Positions 1 to 9,397 of a DNA stretch of 64,000 bases are shown here, piece by piece. The stretch comes from Allium sativum (Eukaryota > Streptophyta > Magnoliopsida > Asparagales > Amaryllidaceae). The stretch is from contig CM060918.1 in the NCBI GenBank assembly GCA_030737875.1, forward strand, positions 884,169,903 to 884,233,902. Reading direction: 5' to 3'. A program made the translations under genes and the position numbers. Positions within the stretch are counted from its first letter, which is position 1. Each line of letters opens with the position of its first letter. Below the pieces are notes generated by a model. That model was not told where the DNA came from. It saw nothing but the letters and a program-made list of their open reading frames with translations, and did no database searches.

Positions 1-835
1 GAGCCATTCGTTGGCTCATTGACGCCCCAAAGGGCGGGGAAATGCAGTGTTCAGGCATTTTAATCCACATCAGTGGACCGACCCTGACGATCCAAGGGTC
101 GATTTGTTTTGATCCTGAGACACGGGCTAGAGTGTCCCGAATTCGGTAAGGACTATCTTTTTCTTTGGTTCATGACGGAAATCCAATTTCCAAATACGTG
201 ACTGTGCGGTTTTGATTGTATACCTATATATGGCGACATAGTGGTATGGGGCATTAATGCCGTCTATGATTGATACTTATGATTCGAAGTCGTTTTTGAA
301 ACATATAAACACTAGTAATAATATCAAATTCTTTTGTTTTATTCGTATCAAGATATTTTGGCCATTATAAGGAAAAAAATCTATCCTCCGGTTTGCGTTG
401 CATTGTGTGATGGGAACCGAGTCTTATAATGGCTTCATTTTTATAAAAAGCATTGCGATGTTTAAAAGAATTATTTGTTTTAAAGAACTGGCAATCCAAT
501 GGAGTAAACCCGTTCCGCAAAAGTGGCGTGGTCCTGTGATTAGCCATATTATAAAATGTGTTAAGTATATTTCTCATACCAGTCCCATGACTGACTCGTA
601 GTTTGTTTCACTTGCAAACTCAGGTGCCTCTATTTCTACACGGACAGCCTTGTATTCAGGTTTTAGCAGGCTCTTTCTGGATAGCTGGAGCTGAAGACGG
701 ATTCTATCATTTATCTCTTTTTATGCTGTTCAGCTCCTATTGTACATATTATGTTTGTTTCCGCTGTAGACATTTATGTATAGCTGAACTGTATTTGTAC
801 TAAGTATGATCTTGTATACTGTGTAACTCTGATGA

Positions 836-840
836 TTATT
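836..840. repeat. Left target-site duplication of element A (TTATT)
   Basis: TTATT directly precedes the TG of the left LTR and recurs at 14479-14483 right after the terminal CA of the third LTR remnant. Five bases is the normal duplication for Ty3/gypsy integrase. Confidence 0.85.
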
Positions 841-3637
841 TGAAACACCCCACCTCCATTAGGGTCACTCTCAAAGGGAATGCCCTAATTTTGGTGGAGG
901 TTTATAAGTATAAGTCACAGATATACAAGACAGAATATAAGAACACATATTTTTGAACAGCGGAAAAACAACAACTTTTATTTCATAAAAGATATGTGTT
1001 ACAACAACATACCATAATTGTCTTACAATACTTCCAAAAAAAACATAACATCTTCATACTGTCTTGATTACATTATTTAAAGAAGCATAAAGAAAACATA
1101 AATGAACTGCAAAAGTCCCATAGTTGTTGTCCAAAGCCATAGTCCAAAACGAAAAGATCCAAGCAATACATTCTTTCTCTTCAAGCTGGATATGAAGGCT
1201 GGTCAAGCTGCGGTATTCCCTCCCTGTGGACCTGGGGGGTGAAACGGAAGAAAATAAGACGAAAGAAAAGTAGAGTCAGACATAAAGCCTGAGTAAGTCT
1301 AGGATTATTCAGTCAATGAATAAAGAACTGGGTATGAAAAGTATAAACTAGAAATGGGAAAGCACCATATACTTAGTTAAGTTGTCTAGGGTCGAATATA
1401 CTATCGTACCCCATATTAATCTCTGTACCCATATAAACTAGTTCCCAATAGGCACCCCATAATCAGGATGAAGTGATCCATTTTATGTTGATCGGCTCCT
1501 ACTCGCATAGTTACATGTGTCTTACGGCCCCCGATGTTGTAGTTACCTATGATGGTCCCACCATGGGGTGTATCAAGTCCCATGGTGGCGGCCCGACACA
1601 ACCCTAGAATGCACAGGTATGCTACTGGTGCCCAGTGCCTTATTTTTCTGCGCCGGAGTGAGTGCACGCCCACACCCCGTTAGAACCTACACTGCTGCAC
1701 CACCGCTGTCGATTTGACCTCTTACAATCAGCCCAGTAATCGTGCCCCACCCTGCCTAGTTTCAGGGTATCATGATACACCTTATAGGGTTACTGCTGAA
1801 AAGGGTCCCCCGCTACTAGGTTTTCTATCTCTAGCCAACATGCTAAGTTGGTTAAGTGTTTTATAAACCTAACCCCCAATCAGTCTGCTTAGTTTAGCAT
1901 GTTCCATCTTGATTAAGTGTTAATATAATTTACTTAATCCTATCAATCCTGGCTCAGCCTTAATTGTCTTATTAAAGCCTTGACCTCTCACATTAGACAG
2001 GTATTGTTGTGGCTGCCTGTTGTCGGTTGGGTCCGGGCAGTCTTACGCAACAACTCAGTCTAACCTCGGGTCCTTATTGGGCTCCGTGTTTAACCACCCA
2101 CATTGGATAGGTGTTGTTGTGACTACTGGACAGCCGGGCGGTTCCGGGCAGGTTTACATCACAACTCAATCCAACCTCGGGTTAAACACATCGTATTTTC
2201 TACATTTACATATTTTGTCTCTTTTCTTTTTATATGTAAATATTTGCGGCCCATTATTCAAAATCAATTTAAGCTAATGGTGTAAAGGTTTACACCAATC
2301 ATGGGCCCAACTCATTCTTGAATTTGGGCCCCTCTACTTTTATATTTTCATTTATTAATTAATTTGTCCCAACGCTATTTCCCCCGTTTAATACGTTCGT
2401 TTATCATAATATATGTTGGGCTTAGCCTTTTAAGCCCAACTTGGCCACGTGAAAAAGGGGAGGCTTAAAACGTGATTATATACACAAAAAGGGGAATGTG
2501 AACGCATGAACTTGCAACATAACGTTGGAACTACAAAATAGAAACTGGTGTACTTTCATTGTGGTAACATATACTTTGGTCATAAAGCATAAGTGACATG
2601 AATCAAACCATGTAAACTTGTAGTTAAGTTAAGAATCTAACTAAATTAGATATCATTATTGACACATGGTCTTAACTACAACATAAACCTATATTTTTAC
2701 TTAGGCATAATGTCAAACATAAGCAAAATCATGTTTATAAAATTACTATATGTTTGCAAAGGTGCTTACTTTTGTTACTAATACAAAAGTATGGTTCAAC
2801 TTAATCATGATTTTTAATCTATTCACATAATCATGGCACAAATATACCCAAACATGAAATGATGGTTTTTGTTCTATTCATGTAATCATGGCATAAATAT
2901 TCCTAAACATGAAATCATGGTTTTTACTTTATTCATGCAAACTTGCAATTGGAATGTAAATCTAACTTAGCTATGTGTCACATATATTATCATATAATTC
3001 TTGTTAACAATATAGTCCTAACATGTTTTTCAATTAGGCATAATACCAAACATAGCCTAGTCATATTCATAAAATCAACATAAGTTCACAAAGAGGCTTA
3101 CTTTTGTTTCTAATACAAAAGTATGGTTTTATACATAGATCATGATGCCAATTCCAACTTAATTTCATATGAATCATAATACCCCAAATTTGATCCAATT
3201 ACACAAAAAGTGATTTTGTACAAAAAAATATACATTATGTTGGCATAGTAGCAAAACCACATACTTGCATGAATCTCAATTAAACAACCACAAACATGTA
3301 GCTTTAACATGAATTACATACTTGCGAATATCCAAGCGTTATATCACAACATTCCAAATCGATTAGAATCATAGCAACGCACAAATATGAATTACTATCA
3401 CCACAAATCAAGTGTAATTCTCATTTTACACAATCAAACACAGTTATTTAATTCATACCGGAATAGTACTCTACTTACAATCGTGTGACGAATTCTTCAA
3501 TTCAGGAATCTGAATTCTGGATTTGGAGATGCTATTCCTTTGATGTAGGCGTTGATTTGATTTGTTTAAGTTTAACTTGTAGTTGCTTTATGCTTTAGAG
3601 TTTGTCTCCTAATTGTCTCTCAAATTGGTGGCTACTC

Positions 3638-3658
3638 CTAGTCGTTCCTCAGCAGCAT
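3638..3658 (-). other. Six-codon ORF downstream of the LTR TATA box
   Basis: The first ATG after the TATA box (about 53 bases downstream) opens a six-codon reading frame ending in TAG, preceded by GGCC. The other families have a comparably placed short frame. It could be an upstream ORF in the transcript leader; function is inferred only from recurrence. Confidence 0.35.
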
Positions 3659-3710
3659 GATGGCCTCATTCTTATTTTTGAATGAATAGATTAGGTAGAG
3701 TCTAGGGTCA

Positions 3711-3719
3711 TTTTTATAG
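3711..3719 (-). promoter_or_regulatory. TATA box of element A LTR (left copy)
   Basis: CTATAAAAA on the minus strand, inside the LTR and downstream (in sense) of the GTCGAC-rich module. The middle LTR has the same box at 12284-12292. Confidence 0.55.
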
Positions 3720-3895
3720 AGTTTATGAACTGATTAGGACCGTCGATGTTGCTTGGGTTAATCGTAGCCATTCATTCGAAAGAGAGACCAATCAGGAGCT
3801 GACACCTAGCCCTAGTGACAAGGCAAGGCTCAGAAAATCGACCAAACACAGACCTGGCCAGCCAGGATGGGCTGGGTTCGACCTGGCTCTGGGGC

Positions 3896-3978
3896 CAGGT
3901 CGACAGCCCAGTCGACACCCAGGTCGACAGCCCTGTCGACCTGGCTAGCCCAGGTCGACTGCCAAGTCGACCTGGGTG
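3896..3978. repeat. GTCGAC-rich direct repeats in LTR U3
   Basis: Six GTCGAC hexamers lie in about 80 bases, spaced by CAGG/CCTGG-type text. The module sits upstream of the TATA box in sense orientation and recurs at 12469-12551 in the middle LTR. Related modules occur in element B, LTR-Y, LTR-Z and element E. Confidence 0.7.
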
Positions 3979-4264
3979 CCTTAGGCGGGAATTTTCCCGC
4001 CTTGGCCAATTGGGCCCGATTTTGAATTTTAAACTTGTTTTTCTGAGCTGTTTTCGTCTGCTTGGATTTTAACCTGAATTCTGAAACTTCCGGAGGCCAT
4101 ATCTTCTTCATACGGACTCCGTTTTTCGAAAACTCGGACTCTATTTCGCGTATTTTTCCGAGTCGAACACAATGGCGTATCCCGTTTCCCTTAATTCTTT
4201 TATTTGAAATTAGTTATGCTTTAATTTATGAATTTCACTGTTATAGAATACACGGGGTGTTACA

Positions 4265-4277
4265 TTCTCCCCCACTT
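4265..4277 (-). promoter_or_regulatory. Polypurine tract of element A
   Basis: AAGTGGGGGAGAA on the minus strand directly abuts the 3' LTR. It is the expected primer for plus-strand DNA synthesis. A second copy sits at 12838-12850 beside the middle LTR because of the duplication. Confidence 0.85.
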
Positions 4278-4282
4278 AAAAG

Positions 4283-4300
4283 GATTTCGTCCCCGAAATC
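4283..4300 (-). other. Conserved hairpin just inside the polypurine tract
   Basis: A perfect 7-bp inverted repeat, GATTTCG / CGAAATC, with a 4-base loop lies five bases from the polypurine tract. Equivalent hairpins occur at 12856-12873, 50311-50328 (B), 32715-32732 (C), 38569-38588 (D, different stem sequence) and 18747-18765 (before LTR-Z, different stem). Confidence 0.6.
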
Positions 4301-4831
4301 TTCAAGTTAGGAAGAATGTATATCCTAACATCCAAACATCCATCTACTCATCCATCAAACACGAGCATCCATTTTCCTTAAAAGACTTCTAATGCTTCAT
4401 GAACATATGCGAAGTGTGTGTGTACATGTACTTATCTAATGCAAAATCAGGCGGTCTACTGATTCAGTTGACCTCCTTAATGCGAATTATGTAAGTGCCA
4501 TGAATCCATTATGTATGCAAATTTTTCCTATTCATGATTCTACATGAGTGCACAATCATTCATACAGATGCAACATCCATATGATAACACATTAAAGTTC
4601 AACCATATACGAATGCAAACATATATGCATATGCAATATGAAGTGACTGAGCCGATCTAAAACCTAGATTGTGTGTGTATATGCAACCACGAGCAACCAC
4701 TAGCAATCACTTGCAACCACTTGCAACCATCATCCATAACATGTTTCAACTACATGTTTTCATCCAAAGAGTTTCTACCTAAAAGATAGGGTTGAGGAGA
4801 TATACCTAAAAAAAATAGATAAAAGCGCAAC
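4301..4831 (-). other. Element A 3' untranslated region
   Basis: About 530 bases between the chromodomain stop and the hairpin, with no reading frame. It contains a block at 4447-4482 that is almost the same in elements B (50471-50505) and C (32880-32915), and a run of GCAACCACT-like nonamers at 4684-4732. Confidence 0.6.
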
Positions 4832-5265
4832 TTAAGGAAAAAGAAAGATCAAGGATGTACCCTCAAAAAGAAAAGGGTAGGCAGCGCGTATTCTAGCTTC
4901 AGTTTCCCAAGTTGCATCTCCTTCGGTGTCGCTCCACTGAACTTTGACGAGCTTGACTTCGCGGTTGCGTAGCTTTTTCACTTCCGTTCCTAATATGCGG
5001 GTTGGAACTTTCCTCACGGTTGCTTCGCGCTCCACTTCAGCTTCTTCTAGGATATTTGGCTCTACCACTTCAGCAGACTCATGTAGACATTTTCGGAGAT
5101 GTGAAACATGAAAAACGTTGTGAACTCCGGCCAGCTTTTCGGGTAGCTCTAATCTATAGGCCATTTTCCCAATTTTCTCGATGATAGGGAATGGCCCTAC
5201 GAACCTTGGTGCTAGCTTTCCTGTGGTTCCAAAACGAACAACGTTCCTTAGCGGAGATACCTTAA
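4832..5265 (-). pseudogene. Element A integrase C-terminus and chromodomain (frameshifted tail of pol)
   Basis: This frame carries the end of integrase and then a chromodomain of about 45 residues. The motifs VKLVKVQWSD and DATWETEARIRAAYPFLF (4865-4960) are the typical chromovirus chromodomain core, which in this family directs integration towards modified histones. The linker FHVSHLRKC precedes it. The frame is separated from the upstream integrase frame by loss of one base at 5266 (element B keeps that base and reads straight through). The stretch from 5247 to the first ATG at 5164 is open and homologous to element B. Stop at 4832. The same frameshift occurs in the duplicate at 13839. Confidence 0.85.
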
Positions 5266-6808
5266 GAAAACTCTGTCCCCAACCTCAAATTCAAGGTCGG
5301 TCCTCCTCTTGTCGGCGTAGGACTTTTGTCTGTCTTGGGCCGCCTTCATCCTTCTTCGTATTAAGTCTACTTTCTCTGAAGTCTCTCGGATCATATCTGG
5401 TCCAAGTATGAGCTTATCAGTAGATTCCCACCAACAAGTGGGCGATCGGCACGGTCTTCCATATAAAGCTTCGAAGGGCGCCATTCCGATGGTTGCTTGA
5501 TAGCTGTTGTTGTAGGCAAATTCCACCAAAGGAAGATGGTCTTCCCATGTCCCTCCTAAGTCAAGGACGCACAGTCTTAGAAGGTCCTCCAAAACTCTGT
5601 TCACTCTTTCCGTTTGGTCGTCGGTTTGGGGATGATAGGCTGTGCTCAAACATAACTGCGTGCCTACCGCTTCTTGCAGACTCCGCCAAAACTCACTGGT
5701 GAAGATAGGGTCTCGGTCACTAACAATGCTGGATGGTATTCCATGGAGTCGAACGATTTCCTTGAGGTAAAGAGATGCTAGGGATGAGGCAGTTCTTTTA
5801 CTTTTGACAGGTAAAAAGTGGGCGCTTTTAGTAAGCCTATCCACTATTACCCAAATGCTAGTGTTGCCTCTCCTAGACCTAGGCAGCCCATCGACGAAGT
5901 CCATTGAGATGCTATCCCACTTCCACTGCGGGACCTCTAGAGGATGTAGCAGACCGCTAGGCTTTTTCTGTTCCGCCTTAACCTGTTGGCACACCATACA
6001 CTTAGAAACGAATTCTGCCACGTCCTTTTTCATGCCGTTCCAGAAGAAAGTTCTTTTTATGTCCATGTACATTTTATCTCCGCCTGGGTGTATCGTCATC
6101 TTGGAGTGATGTGCTTCCTCGAGAACCCTCTTTACTAAATCCCTTATCTGTGGGACGCATAGTCTTCCGTCTCGCCTTAGCCAACCCTTATCGTCGATGG
6201 AGTATCTGTTGAGGTGACTTGAAGTCTCACCCCTAATTAGCCTATCAATCGTTTCCACAAGCTGAGAGTCTTCGCGTTGTGCTGTCCCTATTGAGTCCAC
6301 TAAAGTCGGGCGCACTTCGAGAGACGCTAGCAAGCCTAGTACAAAATCGGAGGAAGGCCTAAAGTCGAAGCTGGCTATAAACTCTAGGCTTTGTCTTTCA
6401 ACGAACAACGGGCTTAGGGTCAATTTCTTTCGGCTCAACGCGTCTGCCACTACGTTGCCTTTGCCCGGAGTGTAGGAGATCTCGAAATCGTACGAGGCAA
6501 GAAATTCCATCCATATCTGTTGCCTCAAGTTAAGATCTTTCTGCGAGAAAAGATATTTCAACGATTTATGGTCAGTGTAAAGTTCGAACTTCTCACCTAG
6601 GAGATAGTGTCGCCAAGACTTGAGTGCAAAGACGATGGCAGCTAACTCAAGATCGTGGGTCGGGTAGTTCTTTTTGTGCACTTTCAACTGCCTCCCGCCA
6701 TAAGCTACTACCCTTCCTTCTTGAATTAAGACGGCGCCTAGCCCTGTCCCACATGCATCTGTATAAACAGTGAACATCTTGCTTCCATCTGGCAACGTCA
6801 AAACTGGG
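5248..6808 (-). pseudogene. Element A RNase H and integrase (middle frame of pol)
   Basis: The frame is open from 6864, but homology to Pol starts near 6808, where one C was lost. RNase [10 protein letters not shown] with catalytic Asp near residue 36 of the 538-residue frame, LELAA Glu near 73, YTDHKSL Asp near 98. Integrase: zinc-binding HH...H...CMVC near 252-292, then the DDE triad with Asp 322 in SMDFVDG, Asp 383 in IVSDRDP and Glu 419 in QTERVNR. The family normally has HPQTDGQTE; here the Gly is Asp (residue 416), a possible weakening change. The frame ends at 5248 after VGDRVFL because of the base loss at 5266. In life these domains degrade the RNA of the RNA-DNA hybrid and insert the cDNA. 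Confidence 0.9.
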
Positions 6809-8312
6809 CTGTTGTAAGAGCCCTTTTTAGTCGCTGGAAAGCAAACTCGCAATCCAAGTCCCAATTGAACGCTAGATTCTTCTTGGTCAATTTCGTGAGC
6901 GGAGCTGAGATTCTCGAAAAATCCTTTATGAACTTTCGATAGAAACCTGCTAGTCCTAGAAAACTTCGGACCTCAGTTGCATTCCTTGGTGTCTTCCAAT
7001 CCTGTACCGCCACTACCTTAGCAGGGTCCACTGCTAACCCTTGTTTGGATACTATGTGCCCAAGGAACCTCACTTCTTCTCTCCAAAAGTGGCATTTGGA
7101 GAATTTGGCTTTTAGCTGATGGACTCGCAGAGTTTCCATGATTGCCCTTAAGTGCTGAGCATGTTCCTCTTCACCGTTTGAGAAGATAAGGATATCGTCT
7201 ACGAAGAGCACTACGAACTTATTGAGGAAATCTCTGAATACCCTACTCATCAGGTCCACGAAGTAAGCAGGTGCATTTGTCAAGCCGAAAGGCATGACAA
7301 GCCATTCAAAGAAGCCGTCTGGGGTTCTGAATGCCGTTTTATCGATACTATCTTCAGCCACCCTTAGCTGATGAAAACCGGTCGCTAAATCGAGTTGGGA
7401 GAAAACAGACGCTCCTACAAGCTGATCAAACAAATCGTCAATTCTGGGGAGAGGGTGCCTATTCTTTTTCGTTAGCTTGCTGAGCTCCCTATAGTCAACA
7501 CATAGACGGAGTGAACCATCCGCCTTTGTAGCGAACACCACTGGAGTGCCCCATTCTGAAATGCTCCTCCTAATGAACCCCTTCTCTAGAAGCTCTTTAA
7601 TCTGTTTACTGAGCTCTTTTCTTTCCCGTGGAGCCATGTGTCTAACGGGCAACGCAACGGGCTTTGCATTATCTACAAGGTATATGCAGAAGTCTATCTC
7701 CCGCTTCGGAGGCAAGCCCTTCACCTCTTCGAAGACATCTGGATATTCCCGTACCACTCTAGCTGATTGCAAATTTTCAACAGAGGCATCTAGCGATTCA
7801 AGGTAACTAAGCATAACCGCATACGAGGGATTACAAGAAATTTCCAAAGTATTACCGAGCTGGGTTAGGAGCCTAACAACCCTTTTTTCACAATCAAGGA
7901 TGGCCCCATTACTGGATAGCCAATCCATGCCCAAAATCAAACCATATCCCCAAAAGCCCAAAACAAAGGCACTACATTGAAATTCTACGCTTAGAATAGA
8001 AATTTTCAATCCCAAACAGATCATAGACAAATGAGCTGGGCCCCCAATTGGGTTTGAAACAATTAAGGGGTCCTCTACCATACTAGTTTTTAGGTGCAGA
8101 GATTCTACTAAAGCAGACGAGATAAAGGAGTGTGATGCGCCAGAATCAAATAAAGTGCGAACGGGGTGATCATAAAGATAAACTACACTTTCTATAGAAG
8201 TATTTATACCTCGCTGTTGCAGAGGTGGCGCTTCTAGCACATGAACTTGTGCCCCTGAGGTGGATCCAGCCCTCCGCCCCTGTCCTCGTTTCTTTGGGCA
8301 GTCCTTAGCCCC
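6798..8312 (-). pseudogene. Element A protease and reverse transcriptase (frame of pol)
   Basis: Homologous sequence starts at about 8312, just after the gag frameshift; the frame is formally open from an ATG at 8348 that reads gag out of frame. Counting from that ATG: aspartic protease DSGASHSF with the catalytic Asp at 68, a flap-like LGMDWL at 139-144, then reverse transcriptase from about 235 with [34 protein letters not shown] (catalytic Asp 320) and the box [10 protein letters not shown] (Asp 384/385). All catalytic residues are present. The frame ends at 6798 because a run of four C has become three at 6806-6808 (element B has four at 52789-52792). Not functional as it stands, but clearly a recent copy. 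Confidence 0.92.
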
Positions 8313-9207
8313 TGTGGCCTGTCTCACCGCAAGAAAAGCACCCACCATTCTCCTTGGCCTTCTTTTTCCGGCAATCTTTCACTAAGTGCCCCACTTTGCC
8401 ACAGAAATTACACTTCCTCTTCTCTTTGTTGCCTTTCCCGCCCTTCTTAAAGTCTGTCTTCTTAGGCTGCAAACCCTCTTTCTTCCCTTGAGAGCTTTCT
8501 GCCTTTGTCTCCTTCTTGCCCTTATCCTCTTCGTTCAGCAATGCCATTTGTACCAACCTTTCATATGTAGCTCCCATGGGTATATGGGTCATGGCCAAAC
8601 TGTGTAATGGCTCATTCAACCCTTTGACGAAACGGAGAGCCTTCTTGTGCGGGGTGTTGACTAGGTCCAGCCCAAACTTAGCCAGCTCATCGAACTGATT
8701 AACATACTCATTGACTGTCTTGTTCCCTTGCTTAAGAAATAAGAATTTTTCCAATTGCAAACTCCTTTCCGCATCTGAGAGAAATTTAGCCTCAAACCTT
8801 GCCCTAAAGTCCTCCCATGTCTCCACTGGTCTTTCTGCATTAGTGACTTCCCACCAGTAGGAAGCCTCGCCCTTTAGTAGCCAAACTGCCAGTTGTACTT
8901 TCTGCCTATCTTCTACCTCAAAGATGATGAATAAGTCCTCAGTTTCTTTCAGCCAATTTCTAGCTGCCACGAAGGACTCAGTTCCATGAAAATCCTTTCC
9001 TCCCATAGCTTTAAAATCTTTACATATCTTAGCAAACGTGTTTCCCCGTGGAGGAGGTGGAGGAAGAGGTGCTGCTGCAGCTGGATGATTTCCTGCAGCT
9101 GGGGGAGGAGGAACGGTAGGACCTGGCTGAGTGGCCCTTGCTTCTAAGAACCGTCTAAACCAACCAGGTATTGGTACACCCTCTGGCAAGTTAAGTTCTT
9201 CGGACAT
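8305..9207 (-). pseudogene. Element A Gag (nearly complete, 3' frameshift)
   Basis: 300-residue frame starting MSEEL. Structural polyprotein that assembles the virus-like particle in the cytoplasm. A proline-rich segment (residues 34-53) precedes the retrotransposon Gag capsid domain (about 60-205; landmarks TFAKICKDF, WEDFRARFEAKFL, EYVNQFDELAKF). A Lys-rich stretch is followed by a CCHC zinc knuckle at 266-279 ([14 protein letters not shown]) and the first half of a second at 290 (CFSCGETGH). An extra G in the run at 8309-8312 shifts the frame in the second knuckle and gives a stop at 8305. In this family gag and pol are normally one frame, so the shift uncouples them. The start is supported by the homologous start in element C (46517). 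Confidence 0.88.
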
Positions 9208-9383
9208 GCTGAAACAAAAAGGATAGATTCAAAACGAAGGATAAGAGATAGTACCTATGGCTTTGGGGGGACTTTGCCTTTTAAAATAAAATAATATTTT
9301 ATCTCTTTAAAAAAAAATGCTTCTTTAAATTTCCTTTTTGAAAATAATTTTTCAAAACTTTTTATCTTATCTGGTAAACCTAT
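9208..9383 (-). other. Element A leader between primer site and gag
   Basis: About 175 bases of A/T-rich untranslated leader with long T runs on the plus strand. The same length class and parts of the text (TGCTGAAAC next to the gag ATG, TATGGCTTTGG) are shared with element B at 54575-54743. Confidence 0.6.
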
Positions 9384-9395
9384 GCTCTGATACCA
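9384..9395 (-). promoter_or_regulatory. Primer-binding site, initiator Met tRNA (element A)
   Basis: TGGTATCAGAGC on the minus strand, two bases inside the middle LTR. This is the standard complement of the 3' end of plant initiator methionine tRNA, used to prime minus-strand cDNA. Confidence 0.88.
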
Positions 9396-9397
9396 AG

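Larger units (their letters stand above)
841..4264 (-). repeat. Element A 3' LTR (left copy)
   Basis: On the plus strand it begins TGAAACACCCC and ends GGGGTGTTACA, that is TGTAACACCCC...GGGGTGTTTCA in sense. Length is 3424 bp. In sense order it holds a CGGAGTCCG box (about 4109-4121), a GTCGAC-rich module (3896-3978), a TATA box (3711-3719), a six-codon ORF (3638-3658), and near its end a TTATGTCTGAC block (1275-1286) and a C-run (around 1236). It differs from the middle LTR mainly in its last 1.1 kb (841-about 1960). Confidence 0.92.

Noticed and set aside
1416..1673. 85-codon frame with an equal-length, nearly identical copy at 9989-10246
   Set aside because: Both lie in duplicated LTRs; similarity comes from the LTR duplication, and no protein family is recognisable.
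2020..2277. Plus-strand 85-codon frame, repeated at 10593-10850
   Set aside because: Antisense to the LTR and identical only because the LTR copies are identical here.
5248..9207. Plus-strand frames opposite pol and gag (for example 5493-5702, 5804-6109, 7546-7806, 8386-8607)
   Set aside because: Antisense shadows of the retroelement genes on the minus strand.
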